DNA from: Perognathus longimembris pacificus
Lineage: Eukaryota > Chordata > Mammalia > Rodentia > Heteromyidae
Direction: 5' to 3'
Assembly (NCBI RefSeq): GCF_023159225.1
Contig: NC_063162.1
Span: 94,692,880-94,756,879, forward strand
Length of the DNA stretch: 64,000 nucleotides
The position numbers and the translations under genes are program-made. Of this stretch, positions 23,061 to 35,699 are shown in pieces. Within the stretch, counting starts at the first letter, position 1. Every line of letters begins with the position of its first letter. The notes below the pieces were generated by a model. It ran no database searches. It saw only the letters and a program-made list of their open reading frames with translations, and had not been told where the DNA came from.

Positions 23061-26051
23061 TCAATGAGTGATTTGACTGGATTTCTCTAAAACTACCCCT
23101 TGAGATACTAAAAATTAAGAGTCTTTCTTAATGGTTAAAAAGTTTATTTATCTAATGTGATTTGATTCCTGTGCTTTTCTACAATTTAGGCAAGATGCTG
23201 AGACCAAATCTCTTGTGTTTATGATTCTGGTAAACACTGTTAAAAGTACTTTTGTCACAATTATTTTGGATATCAGTCTAAGGATTCAGGTGCTAAACTC
23301 TATGTGTATACTGTGATGTAATAAGTAAGACTCCTAACCATCTTAAGTTGCATATAATCAGGCAAGTATTTTAAAGTATGTATAATAAACTAGTGGGGAT
23401 AAAAGTAAATTCTCATTAACCCTGTATGTAGAAAAACAAAGGGTAAAGCAAGCTAATGTTTCTCACTAATTTATTGGATAGCTAAATGTATAAGTGTTTC
23501 TAATTTTATAATTGTAATTCCTGCATTAAGAAAAAATTGTCATTTGAGTTCAGAGTCTTTCAGATGCAAATAAGGCTGAGGCAAAAGGCTTAAAGTACAT
23601 TCCTAGATAAAAATTTAAACAACCAGAGTGCTAACATTTTTGCCAGGTCAAAGACATCATAGCTGTATTGGAGGCCACAGAGTTACCTTGTGATTTTGTA
23701 ACTAGGGAAATCTCTTAAAGTCATCACCCCGCTTGAACCAAAAGGGCATCAGCCTACAAAAGCCAGAGAATACTCAGAGCAACCAACCAGAAGGTGCTAG
23801 GGGATTTCAAATGTCTTTAAACAGTCTGTGTAGAATCTTGCAGGAGATGTGACAGCCTGTCCAGAGGACTCTCTCAGATACTACTACAGCCTTACCCAGA
23901 TGCAACCCATCTCTCCTGCTGGCCTGCTAATTTGGGATGGAAGACACAGCCACTTCAGATCCACTGAAGTTGAGACATTTACATTGTCCTGACCTTTTGC
24001 CCTCCTAATTATTATTCATTTGTGCTCTTTTCCACCTGCCGGTAAGATCAAATGGTATGATTTAAATTGATGGCACATAGATCTCATTCAGTCTGCTGTT
24101 CTCTAAGTATTATAATAGAACTCTGACAAGCAGTTGTTGGTCAATTCTCGACAAGTACAGATGGAGCTCTATTCCTATTGTTCTCCTTGTTTCTTTAATT
24201 GGATATAAAAAGGGCTCATATGGCTAGAACTTCTTGGATTACAGTTCAAAGCCAGCCCGGGCAGAAAATCTCTCTAAAACTCCATTTCCCAATTAACCAG
24301 CAAAGAGCCACACTAGAAGCTTGGCTCAAGAGAACCAGCGAAATGCTGAAAGCAGCACTGTGGCTCAAGTGGTAGAGCACTAGCCTCGAGCAGAAGTACT
24401 CAGGGACAGTGCTCAGGCCCTGAGTTCAAACCCTGTGAATGCCAATGGGAACATGCCATCCCAGCAACAAGCACCTGAACTCCTGGGACTCAGCCAGTCC
24501 AGGAAACAGGGATAAGGAGAGGAGGAAGAGGAAAATGATGTCATATCCTAAATGGAGTCGCCTTGTCTCGCCCTTTCAAAACTAATCAGAGCCGGGAGAT
24601 CAGGAGGAATAGTTACCTGTCCATTTTCCTTTTTCCTGCCAGTTGTATATATTTATGTATATTTATTTTAGCCTCTGACTGGCTACTCCAAACCAGACCA
24701 CTAGCACAAAACACTTCCTCCAGTTATTCCTCCTTCCTTGTAATTGGTCACAATTGGGTATATGTTCTAAATGAAACTTTTCTGGCTTATGCCCAGGGTA
24801 TGTTCTATGTCATTCATCTTAACTAGCTCTGAGAACTTGTCAGCCTTTTGCTTGATCTTTTCAAAAGTCCCTTTTAACAGAATAACATCCCTCACTGAGG
24901 TCAACACCTGGGAACTTGAAGTTCAAGGCCATCATTCTTCTACACTGCTGTGCCCAACACAGATCTGGACCCTGGAGGCCCCATTCCTAGGGACTTCCTG
25001 ATGTGCCCAAACTACAGGAGCTGGCCAGAGGAGACCATGACACCTTCTGGCCCTGATAACCATTCTTGTGGTAATGATGAGGACTCTTACCAACCACACT
25101 GGACGGTACTAGGCCATATGGCAAATCAGGGGCCCCTCACTACTTCACCCCCTTTCAGCAGGAAGTCGTTCCAGAAGAAACGACCTTCACCCATACTCCC
25201 AGCCTGGTGCCCTCCTGTGTTAAGTTCATTAATTTAAAACAAAAAAGGGGGGGGAACAGCCCCCATGACCAGTTAAGGACAGCTATGCTCACATTAAATA
25301 TCTTAAATTTACACAAAAAAAAGAAATTTTAAATCTCCCCAAATCAGTGCGGGAAGGAGCCTTGTATGTGCCTTTTCCGATTGGGAAACTAAGCCCAGAG
25401 CACTCGCTCTGCAGAAATGTCTTCTTGTTCTCTCTAGGAAAACAAGGACCATGCTGGATTTTTTTTCTATTCTTCCATGGGAATGTGGGAAGCCTGCCTG
25501 CATGCAACAGCGGTAGATGACACTGGAGGCAGACAGCTTCCCTTCCCTGCTTGCTTTCTAGACTCTTCCTTGAGCGCCCCTCGTGGTGCAATGTTTTGTC
25601 ATGGTGATATTGCCTGCGGCTTTGCACAGGGACTGAAATGGGGAATTGCACTGTTTCCCTTTTACCTTTCACCCTGCTGCTGAATTTAGGGGTTCACGTT
25701 GGAGAAAAATAGGCATAAGGGTTTAGCACCTTATTTCAATGTTTATGATGAAATGTTTTACTAACCACATGTGTTAAGTTATCAGTGCCTTGGCTGCTGT
25801 GGGCTACCAGAGTCGCCAGAGCTTCCACCTGCTTTTACCTCACCGCCAGAAGAGGGGAATGATGCCTGTATTATCTTTAGACGTGCAGAAATGGGCTAAG
25901 GACTCCAATTTCTCCGGACTGAGCCAAATGGGTGGCCCCTTCACTTACCCCTTCTTTTTGTGGAAGAGGCCCCACATATGTCTTATGTTAACATTTGCCT
26001 CATGCCTACATATGCCATATGTTTACAGCATCTCCTGCTAATTTAAAAAAC
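23061..26051 (+). other. AT-rich interior of the LTR element, coding content decayed
   Basis: No intact retroviral gene. Short frames at 24563-24826 and 25477-26041 include a stop-interrupted stretch (about 25775-25960) vaguely reminiscent of a retroviral envelope transmembrane subunit. That call is weak. A SINE occupies 24215-24447. Confidence 0.35.
24215..24447 (+). mobile_element. B1-Geo SINE inside the LTR element, sense
   Basis: A degraded B1 part (ggattacagttcaaagccag) is followed by a good Geo half (cactgtggctcaagtggtag; cagtgctcaggccctgagtt). Confidence 0.8.
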
Positions 26052-26065
26052 AAAAAAGAAGGAGA
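26052..26065 (+). promoter_or_regulatory. Polypurine tract
   Basis: aaaaaagaaggaga directly abuts the 3' LTR, the expected plus-strand primer position. Confidence 0.85.
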
Positions 26066-26586
26066 TGTCGGGGATGGCTATACCTTTAAGACCTGGGGTT
26101 GCTTGGTTGTTAGTCATTCTGGATTCTACTGGAAGAGATAGCAAACCAGCCCCACCTTCTGCCTCAGCCACGTGTGATATCATAATGATGCCCAAGAGGC
26201 TGGTCCTGGGGGGACTGTGAGCTCCGCCTCTGCGGAAAGTTCCGTGACATCACCGTGATGGACAGTTCATCAGCCAATCGTTAATACCCAGTTAGTCCCT
26301 CCTCTTCCTGCCGCCATTACTGTTATATAAACCCCTCCCCTGAATAAAACTTTGGGAAGCTCCTGAAGCTTACCCAGAGATGTCCACGCATACCTGGCCT
26401 CCTTGGCAAGTATGGGGGGTGGGAGGGCATTCTCGCTGCCACACCAGTCCGGAGCTTACCCGTGGCCCTTGCTCCCGCATTACTTCCTACTGGCCAGAGG
26501 ATATGCATGAGAGCGAAAGGGGAACACATGGAGGGGGCAAATAGGCCCAGGATCTCCATGGAAGGGGGTTTAGAGTTAGCCCGGCA
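26066..26586 (+). repeat. 3' LTR (521 bp)
   Basis: Same layout as the 5' LTR: TATATAA at 26324-26330 and AATAAA at 26343-26348. A 10-base gap relative to the 5' LTR lies after about 26120, and several CpG sites have decayed. Confidence 0.92.
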
Positions 26587-26597
26587 AAAAAGACCTG

Positions 26598-26820
26598 AGA
26601 ATCAAATGCTGGTGGCTCATACCTGCAATCCTAGCTTTTCTAAAGGCTGAAATCTGAGAATCATAGTTCAAAGCCAGCTCATATAGTAAAGGTCCTACAA
26701 CTCTTATCTTCACTTAATGTTCAAAAGATGGAAGTGGCACTATGATTCAAGTGGTAGAACACCATTTGAGCAAAACTGCTAAGGTTCAGCACCAAGGCCC
26801 ATGAATTCATTCACCAGTAC
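26598..26820 (+). mobile_element. B1-Geo SINE, sense
   Basis: ctggtggctcatacctgcaa opens the B1-like half, and agtggcactatgattcaagt the Geo half. It starts within a few bases of the 3' LTR duplication. Confidence 0.8.
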
Positions 26821-26829
26821 TGGCATGTT

Positions 26830-26832
<3 letters not shown>

Positions 26833-26864
<32 letters not shown>

Positions 26865-26879
26865 GCACACACACACACA
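26833..26879. repeat. (CA)n microsatellite
   Basis: CA repeat with GCAC interruptions at the tail of the SINE. Confidence 0.95.
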
Positions 26880-27384
26880 AATACAGAATGTTATGTAATA
26901 TGTGGCTAAGTTTATCTAGTTGGAGATGCAGTGTGAGCAGTGGATCCAGTTGTGTTGTTTGTTGGGGATAAAACAAGAGAAGGGAAGAGAATTGTAATGG
27001 GTAGAGAGAAACATAGAAGTGGCTTGATGGATGAAAATGATAGGAGTGGATAGTGAATCTTTTTGAGAAGCAGTTTCACTGTCCTTTTTGTAATAAATAT
27101 TTTTTAAAAATGTTATTATGTATGAGTGTGGAACATAATTTATGAAATTATTCTTATTTACTGGTAAAGCATATTGGAAATTTAAAATAATTATACCATA
27201 TTTTTATTTTTTTGTTCTCTATCTTATTCTTTTATATTTCACTCAAAAGCCACCAAAATGATACAATAACTCATTATTAGGTTGAAATAGTCCATCCATT
27301 TTTCCACAGGACTTATAGGAGTTAATAATAAACTGTATCTGGTTCGCTGTTCCTTTCATTGTGTGTGGACACAAGCAACACTAT

Positions 27385-27540
27385 GCTGAAAATGAACTAC
27401 CTTATAGTTTGCAAGAAAGAGAGACCAGCAGGGAGGAAAAATGGAGAAAATGTTTAACAAGAAATGTACTCATTACTTTTCTAAAGTAATATAGCCCCGC
27501 TGTATATCACCTTTACAATAAAAAATAAATAAATTACAAA
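27385..27540 (+). mobile_element. L1 3' end, sense, diverged
   Basis: aagaaatgtactcattactt and ctgtatatcacctttacaat match the L1 3' terminus, followed by an A-rich tail. Confidence 0.75.
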
Positions 27541-29611
27541 AATGATAGACACTATCTGCTTGTACTTCTAGTCTCTAAAAGTATGAGAAACAAATTACTA
27601 TTTGTGATATACCACACAGTCTGCTGATCTTGTATAGTGGACAGATCGAGCTAGCTAACCCTTTGAATCTTACACTTCGTAGATTTATGTCATTCATTCA
27701 ATTCTAAGCTACCTATTAAACCATCTGAATTGGGAAACAGGATTAAGTAGGTGATTCATGGCATCCATAAAATTAAAAAAACAAATGTTATTCAGGAGGA
27801 ACACCTATTTTTGATAGGGAGACTAGAGATAAATCCCTAACCACTTGTCTTAAAGAATGATAAGAACTGAATTTATGTGTATAACACATATCCTTGACAC
27901 TGTTTCATAAGCATAAGTTCACAGATCTTTTCATGTTCAAACAAATGTTATATGAAGAAAAAAGCAGATAAGACACCATATCAGATCTGTTGGCATTATT
28001 AGAAACACACACTCTATATAGCTTGGAACACCTTATAGCCAATCTCATTTATGTTTAAAGGAAAGCAAACCTTTAATAAAAAAATTTCCTTCAAAAACTA
28101 TAGAAAAATAATATTACAGTCCTTAGCTACTGTCATAAAGAGGTAGTGTACATTATTTTCCACCTCAACAGAAAAAGGCCTAGAGAGAATCAAATATTGT
28201 GTAGCAACTCCCAAACCACAAGTCAGTAGTATGTATTTTCATGTGCTAGATTTTCAGTAATATTGTAGTAAATTACCATAGAAATGGTTACATTTTAAGA
28301 AACTGCAGTAAGCTTATTTACTGTAAACTTCTCAAAATATTTGAAATGCCTACAAACAAGATTCATCTGGGAAAAACATGCAGTATTTGAGGTTCTCCAA
28401 TTTATTTCACAAAGGAAATCCTTCTCTTTGCAAAGGATCTCAAAAGCTATTTCAAGAAATACTCCTGAGATCTTCCACATTCTTTTATTCTGCACTGTGA
28501 ATTTGGATTAATTCCAATATTAACTTAAAGTCAATCTTATAAAGAGCAAGTTACATGCTCACTGACAGTGGTACATTTCCAGCACTGTGCATTGCTCTTT
28601 TGGCACCAACTGCTGTTAAAATAACAATGAGATGTATTTTTTTGATGGGATTGTAAAGAAATAACTTCTGAAATATTATTTGATTTGTATGTTCTGACCT
28701 CCTGAGTAAGCCATACATTTCTTTAAGATCATGTTCTATCTGACTTTTTTTCCCTTTTAAGTTGTGGAAAGGCTTTGGCCAAAAGTAATAAATGTGATCT
28801 AAGAAAACAGAGAGAATGATTAAAGTTTCATAGGCTTCTATTTTCTAATGAAAAATATTAATATAAAGAATTCAAACACTCTTGGAGATAATTTAGCATA
28901 TGGCAACACATTGCTAGATTCCTCAAAAATGTATAAAAATATAATGTGAGGGGTAAAAGTGTGTATTTTAACAATATTCTGTATCAACAATTAGGTCAGA
29001 AAAAGAAATTGAAATAAAAAATTCAGTATATGCAGTATTCTTTCAAATATATAGTTGACTAGACTCTCATACTTTGGGGACTGCCAAAAGCACACATATT
29101 GTGAAACACAGTTGGACATTTCTTAATAGTAAAACATCTTTACACAATATATTACAATATGAGAAGGATATTCCTTTCAATAATTTCTATAATGAGATTA
29201 TTTATAACAATGCAAAAACTATACTTCACAATAATTTCATTTGAACTGTAAAGGCATGAAAATAAAACTAATAAAACAGAGTTAATTTTCAAATTATTGT
29301 TAATAGGCAAGCAACCTATATAAATATATATTTTATTATAAATTTATATAATATACAAATATGTAATATATAAACAAGACATAAAGTGACTTGAAAAATC
29401 ATCCTTATATTTGTTTTAAGACTATTCTTATTAGTATCTTTCTTCTATTCATTGATAATTCCTTTATTTTGATCTCTGCATCAGATTTATTTCCAGCTGC
29501 TAAAACTTAGCTCAACTTAGGTATCTATGCATCTCATATTTTAAGACAAATCTCTACATTTACTAAATAAATAAATAAAAATTCTATCTTTTTAGTTACT
29601 TAAGATTGAAA
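27541..29611. other. Intergenic, nothing recognised
   Basis: AT-rich DNA without a repeat or exon I can name. A strongly AT-rich patch lies at 29310-29370. Confidence 0.5.
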
Positions 29612-30545
29612 TGTCCAAAATTCGAGACCACCCCCCCACCCCTTAAAGACCACCGAGAAGCCGATTCCAATGCAAAAGCAAAGAGTCCTTTATTAGCAAG
29701 CTCAAGCTTGGACCTATGCCCACAAGGACACAGCCAAGATGGACCAAGGCCCCAAGCACAGATTACACTGGGTTTTTAGAGTAAACAAGTCTAGGGGATT
29801 CCCAGTTAAAAAGACATGTAATTGGTTAACCTTTAGTGTGTTATCTATTCCTGATTAGCTGGGGCATTGTCACTTAAGAGCAAGACAGTCAAAGTTTGCA
29901 AAAGACATCTGGAGTCCGCCTTCATCTGTTACCGACCTTGGAACTTTTAGTGGGGGGTGCTGCAAGGGACTTTTGGCACCAGTGCCCTCCTGCTATGTAC
30001 ACATTAGTTACTTATTGGGGTAGTAACTTGTCAGGGGCTTGATTGCCTGGTGGAGCACCTGGCACTTCAAATATTTATCTGCTGATGTTCCAGTACAGAG
30101 CACAATTATCAAACAAGGTAGTGAAGTGTCTTACAAACAATGGCTAAAGCATCCTAACTTTAACTGACCTTTGGTCAAATGAAGTCTCTTTGGCTACCTT
30201 GATTATTTTAGACTGCATTTTGTTCAGGCTTCATACTGACGTGTTCTGCAGTTATTCCAGGAAGCTTCAGGGCCCTGTCAGGCCCAAGCTATGATATAGA
30301 GGTACACCGGCTGTTCAGGCTCCTCAAGACCACAACGACTTAGATTGTCTATAATTTTTCTCCTTGTTCCCCTTATTCAATACATTAGCAAGGCTTGTCA
30401 GTTCTATTAAAACTATCTATGCAGAATCAGCTTTCCAGCATCACTCCTAATATTGCAACCATCCTAGTAAATGGGATCAGTGTCTCCTACAGAATTGTGT
30501 CAGTCACTGCTGACCTGTACCCTGCTTCCCACTTCTTGATCTAGT
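29612..30545 (-). mobile_element. LTR-like element, antisense (right border uncertain)
   Basis: On the minus strand it reads like the end of an LTR: a TATA-like tctaaaaaccc (about 29775-29786), then AATAAA (29689-29694), a ttgcttttgca cleavage context and a short U5 ending CA opposite 29612. The R/U5 style recalls class I (gammaretrovirus-like) LTRs. I could not find a convincing TSD or the other terminus, because the right side runs into a CA repeat. Confidence 0.5.
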
Positions 30546-30546
30546 C

Positions 30547-30550
<4 letters not shown>

Positions 30551-30595
<45 letters not shown>

Positions 30596-30609
30596 TGCAC
30601 ACACACACA
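30551..30609. repeat. (CA)n microsatellite
   Basis: About 59 bases, interrupted once by AAACATG. Confidence 0.95.
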
Positions 30610-30701
30610 GACATTTTAATACCTGGGTTGGGCCATGTGACCCATCTTTTTCAAATATTTCAATGTATACATATATAATATGTATATATTTATATACTGA
30701 T

Positions 30702-30775
30702 ATGCCAGTACTGATCTGAGTACTGATAGCTATTAAATGCCTGTACTGGTTTGAGTGCTGATAGCTATTTAATAA
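30702..30775. repeat. Two-copy tandem repeat, about 34 bp
   Basis: gccagtactgatctgagtac and gcctgtactggtttgagtgc each continue with tgatagctatt(t)aa. They are diverged copies. Confidence 0.75.
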
Positions 30776-30779
30776 CAAG

Positions 30780-31814
30780 TATCAAATGATTGAACAGAGC
30801 ACATAACAAGTTCAAAATCTGCTCACATCGTGTTTTGGTTGATGTTTTCCTCTCATACAAGTGTGCTTCAGAGATACAGATACTTTTGAATTTGAAGCTT
30901 TGTCATTTACCCTTGAGATCTCCAAAAATTTAAAAGTTGGACCACAAGTTAGATATCAACTAACTGAAATATGTGATTGAAAACAATTTGGAATATTAGT
31001 GCTTTATTAAATATATATGAAGTTGAAATCTGGTTGATGCAGTTAGATTTGGCTAACAATTTCCTTAAATGTCTTTATTTTTATATGCATGCATTTATCA
31101 TATACTATTTTCATAATCTTGCAAATAAAAACAGCTTTTTAAAGATGATGTTTAGATGTGTTTCTTGTCTAATTCTTAAAACCTGATTCAAAAACTTGAT
31201 AAAAATGTTTATGAGCAGGGAAGAATTTTTCCATTCTGGAGTAAAATCTGGCATATGAATGTCCTCTCATTTGGAGAGTTAAAGGCTGGAGATAGGGTGG
31301 CACCTAGGGAAAGTGACTGCCAAATTTCTTGGATACTCTTGGAAATACACATCTATATGTAATTTTTAACCCTTAATAGATAGATGTTCATTCAGTGAAT
31401 GGTTTCTTTAGCCCAGTTCCTCAAGAAAAGAGGTTGCTTCTTCTTTTGTAGAGAATGAACCCTTCCTGGAATCTGCCTGTGGTCAGGAGGAGAGCAGAGA
31501 CAAACCCTCTCCTTGGCCATGTTTGGTCCCTAGGACCAAGGATCATGCAGTCTTCTTGAGTAGAGGGAATTATAGGAATTTATTACAAGAATCAGAAGCC
31601 TAGCTATATGGACTAAACTTCCCTACTTACTACCCTCCATTTCTACTGTAAAGATATTTCCAAAAGCAACAGCCAGGTTCTCTGGAGAGTAGGCTATGGA
31701 ACACAGAAAACTATAAAATGTAAACAAAATACAAACAACCACCACCCTCACCACAACAAAAGAAACTCCAAGAGAAAGGCTTATGCTTCTTATTGTAAAA
31801 ACAACTTTTTTGCA
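30780..31814. other. Intergenic, nothing recognised
   Basis: No gene or repeat that I can name. Confidence 0.5.
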
Positions 31815-32045
31815 TAGGATCTCACAGTTTTTGCCCCTGCTTTAGCCACAGACTGTGATCTTCCTGTCTATCTGCCTCCTTCCTGACTTGGATTACTGAT
31901 GTGAAACATCTGCTTTTGTTGTTGTTGAGATAGAAACCTTAGTAATTTCTTGCTGAGGTTGGTCTTGAAACACTTCCTTCTTCATCTCTGCCTCTAGTTT
32001 AAATGGAATTGTAGCTATGAATTTCTGTACTCAGCACTGTCCCCG
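31815..32045 (-). mobile_element. Old B1-like SINE pair, antisense
   Basis: Two degraded antisense B1 cores (cctgacttggattactgatg; catctctgcctctagttt). Confidence 0.5.
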
Positions 32046-32094
32046 CCCCAGTCTCCCCGAAACAAGAAAAAATAAAAAAAACACTTAAATTTTT

Positions 32095-32308
32095 GTGTCA
32101 GTTCTGGAGCTTGAGATCAGGCCTTCACTGTCTGACTTAGTTTTTCCACTTAGTTTTTCTACCATTTGAGTCCTATTTCCACTTCTGACTTTTTGCTGCT
32201 TAATTAGAGCTATGAGTCTTGTCCACTTTTCTAGCCTGGAGTAGTTTTAAACCATGATCCTCAGTTCTCAGCCTCCTGAGATTATAGATGTGAGCCACTA
32301 GTACCTGG
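32095..32308 (-). mobile_element. B1-Geo SINE, antisense
   Basis: Geo half (gagcttgagatcaggccttc) followed by the B1 half (cagttctcagcctcctgaga; gatgtgagccactagtacct). Confidence 0.75.
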
Positions 32309-32479
32309 CAAGAAAACAATCTTAAATATCCTTTTTCAGTGCTTGAAGAAATGACCAAGGAATAGGAAAAGAGGAAATTGCACTCCATCACAGCGACTTC
32401 AACACAGGGAAAGTTCAGCCCAGACCTGGTCATTGCTCATAGGCCTAGTTTCTTCCTCTGACCTCACGGATAAATGGAA

Positions 32480-32585
32480 AAGACCAAGCTTGTCAAACTT
32501 GTTTGACAATCAATGTACTTATTACCTTACCTTTACGTATGTCTGTATATCACCTTGAGAATAAAATAAAATTAAATAAAGATTA
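32480..32585 (+). mobile_element. L1 3' end, sense
   Basis: caatgtacttattaccttac and gtctgtatatcaccttgaga match the L1 terminus, with an A-rich tail. Confidence 0.75.
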
Positions 32586-33079
32586 AACCTTAACTCTGGA
32601 ATGTTACATATCTGATGGAAGATAAGGGATATTTGTCTTTTCTTAGAGAACTAAAGAAAGATCTATATTCATTCACAGACAAATCAATTGGGAGTAAATT
32701 ATAAATTTATAAATTCCTCAGTTTATGCTAGCCATTCCCCCAGTATTCTAATTCTATGTTAGAGCTGAAACTTTACTTATTTGAGTCATTGTGTGATTCT
32801 TCTCTTCAACTTAGATAATCTCACCATAGACTCACAATTATTATTTTAATGCCTTTCAATATAAATATTTTATTGTGTAGTTTGTGCTTTAAAAAATTGG
32901 AATACAATGAATGGTATGAGATCTTAAGAAATGCTTATCACTATTATCAAGTTCACCTGGGGGCAGTCATGTATTCAAGCCTGTTCCTTCATATCCAGTG
33001 TCTTTCTTGACCTGGGAAAACAGGCAAGAATCAATCCTTCCTGTCCCTTCTTTATATACATAAAAAGATTAGGGAGAGG

Positions 33080-33620
33080 CAAGTCCTTCATTGATTTCTT
33101 CCAAAATTAATCCATAAATTTAATTTGATTCCAGCTAAAATAGCAAAAGAAATCTAAATAGATCATTTGAAAGAAAAATGCAAATATAGCTTGATTAGTA
33201 AAAATACAATGTTCATGAATGAGAAGGCCTTCTGCAAGTTATGATAGTATGATGATTACGATAATGAAGGTTAAAGAGGACTAGCATAAAAGTAGGCAAA
33301 TAATCAATGGGATACGTGGAGAATACAAAACGCCACCAGGTCCTGTACAAAAAGAGTGAGAACATGCAGAAATGTGGTATGGGAAAAAACTGGGATCCAG
33401 CAGGTAAAGTAGAAAGTGAAATCCTCACTTCCTGCCATATGCCAAACTAATTCTCAGGGATATGAGAGAAAACCAAGAAAATCCTGTGAATATTTAGAAG
33501 AAAATATGGAAGATTATTTTTACAGAATGTTGCTAAGGAAAGCTTATATAAACAAGGTTCAATGTCAGAAATAAATAGATAATAGTATGCAAAAGTTTAC
33601 AATTGCTGTAGGAAAACATG
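33080..33620 (+). mobile_element. Ancient L1 ORF2 relic, sense
   Basis: The reading resembles the C-terminal half of ORF2 in heavily diverged form, for example tggtatgggaaaaaactggg (about 33375) and caagaaaatcctgtgaatat (about 33473). Its identity to the complete L1 is much lower than that of the other fragments. Confidence 0.55.
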
Positions 33621-33763
33621 AGCATACCATGGTTATCAGCAAAGTATTTGTTACATATGTAGAATACAATCAAATTAAAATTGTTTCAAAAATAAGCATA
33701 AATTTTGGAGGAGAACAACTAAAGAGCAACTAAAGTATGGATTTTATCTATCCTTTACATATA

Positions 33764-33781
33764 TATATATATATATATATG
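33764..33781. repeat. Short (AT)n run
   Basis: About nine AT units. Confidence 0.9.
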
Positions 33782-34404
33782 TTCAGTAATTATCATCAAA
33801 AGCGTGTAGGCATAAAATATGTTTATATTATTACATATTGCTTCATTATATGTTGGAAAACTGCACTTGATTGCACAACACTGAAGATTACATTGTTATA
33901 TAAATTATAATCTTTGACTTTTGCCCTAGTTTTAGTCATCACTGCTTTGTATATTGTGGGCTTACCACTGTATCCCTCCTTTTCTAGGCTTTCTCTCAGT
34001 TGGTTTTTTGCTCAGTCTAAGGAAATACTTCCAAGAGCATGTCTCCAGGTAAATGGAAGAAAGATAGAAGTCATATCACATTTTTCTCTTTCTGCCTTTT
34101 TACTTTGGGTCATATTCCTTTCTAATTTAGATTGGATCTAGTCAGTGGGCCCTGTTCCTCTGCCATAAGAAACAGCCCTTATGGTTCCCTGTGCAATACC
34201 AGGTCTTAGAATATAATTAAAATAACCTAGTTTTTGTTCTTGTAGTTTAAGGATATTAGTGTCTCCCTAGAAACATTAGTCTCTAGGTTTCTTCCTTCTT
34301 CCTTTTCAGATTTAGCTATTCCCATCATCTTTGTCACTCATTCTATGTATTACATTTCTGATGCATGAAAAAAAATTATCCTTTTTAGGGGGAAATGAGA
34401 ATTA

Positions 34405-34568
34405 AACTGGTGTCAGTGGTTCTCACCTATAATCTTAGCTACTGAGGAGGTTGAAATCTTTTAATCTAGGTTTTAAACCAGCCTACCAGTCAAATTTGAG
34501 AGACTGTTATCTCTCATTAACCAGTAAAAATCAAGAAATGTAAGCATGGCTCAAGTGGTAGAGCAGTA
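34405..34568 (+). mobile_element. B1-Geo SINE, sense, 3'-truncated
   Basis: ctggtgtcagtggttctcac, cttagctactgaggaggttg and atggctcaagtggtagagca are recognisable. Confidence 0.7.
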
Positions 34569-35699
34569 TACGGTGGGAAGAATAATGTGATGTTGCTTTT
34601 CACTTTGTTTATACCTATGCTAGTTGGATTTTCCTTGTCATGTATCACATTGATAATTTTAAAAGAAAATCTAAAGGCAAGGTAATGGTAATAAAGCATT
34701 GTGCCTAATATGACCACTTTTGTTAAATACTTAAACCAATATGTGTTTAATATGAACTATTTAGAAATTTTGATATAATGCTTGCTTTAAAATGAACATT
34801 TGTAGGAAAGAGTTTAAAGCTATCATCTCTGTTCATGTGCAATTTTGTCTATGAAAAGTTAACCAGATGAACTTTATAAGCTGCATCTTACTGAACTGAA
34901 AATTAGTAACGTACTAAAATGCACTGAAACATCAACACAGACTTCAGACATCTACCTTGTACATACACAGTCACCTAGCTTCTCTTATGGGTAATTATAA
35001 GATTATAAATCATGGTCCTTCAATCCTTAGCACATAACTTTATACAGTGTAGTACTTTTAGGAGTGAAATGTAGCAGAATGGTCAAAGTAGTGTGGATGA
35101 TAATTTATTTATCATATGCATATTTAAAACTTCCTTTTTAAATGACATGATTACTAATATTTTCATTAAGCAATACCTTGGCAACTTGTACAGTCAGAAA
35201 ACGCCCAGAAGTACTAAAGAAAAAAGGTGTGGTTGCCCATTTTTCTTTAAATTATATTATGAAATAAGCCAAACTCTCCAAATTGATCTGTGAACGTTCA
35301 AAACTTCCTGACTCAGGTCTAAACATAAACAAGCAGCGACAAGCTTGCTGTTTATCATGCGAGTAGAACACCCTGTCCTTTCACCAAGTAAAGACTGAAC
35401 ATAAAATGCATTTTTCTGTTCAGAATTAAGGGGGAATCTAGTATCACTCATGTGATTTGACTTGAACTTGCACCCACAATCAAGGTCTTTCTTCTTATTT
35501 GATTTAGTAATTGGTTCATCCAGCTACAAATAGCATGGTGTCTTTGATTTGGAGTGATTCCTCCCCTCACTCTTTCCCATCCCCCTTTCTGGCATTCTTC
35601 CCAGTGAACTTTGAGCTTGTTCTTGATCTTTGTGTTTTCCTGTCTCTACTTGTCTCTACTTAGTCCACTTTTGCCTCTGCTCTCTCTGAAGCTTTGGAT
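34569..35699. other. Upstream of AGMO, no feature recognised
   Basis: Unique-looking DNA. A pyrimidine-rich stretch at 35555-35700 precedes the AGMO start and may hold promoter or 5' UTR, but no defined element can be named. Confidence 0.4.

Larger units (their letters stand above)
21380..26592 (+). mobile_element. Class II-like LTR retroelement, paired LTRs, apparently non-autonomous
   Basis: Two related LTRs (21386-21919 and 26066-26586), both TG...CA, bound a 4.1-kb interior. The 6-base duplication aaaaag flanks the whole unit (21380-21385, 26587-26592). A 6-base TSD and a PBS two bases inside the 5' LTR fit the ERVK/betaretrovirus-like group. I see no recognisable gag, protease or polymerase. 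The interior begins with about 1 kb of GC-rich, internally repeated sequence and then becomes AT-rich. By hand count the LTRs differ at roughly 30-40 of about 515 aligned positions plus a few indels, so the insertion is not recent. Confidence 0.9.

Noticed and set aside
30551..30609. Short regular repeats as a possible CRISPR array
   Set aside because: Simple CA microsatellite without spacers, in a mammalian genome.
1..35000. MEOX2 3' exon or UTR expected upstream of AGMO
   Set aside because: I found no homeobox coding sequence or C-terminal MEOX2 residues. It presumably lies before base 1.
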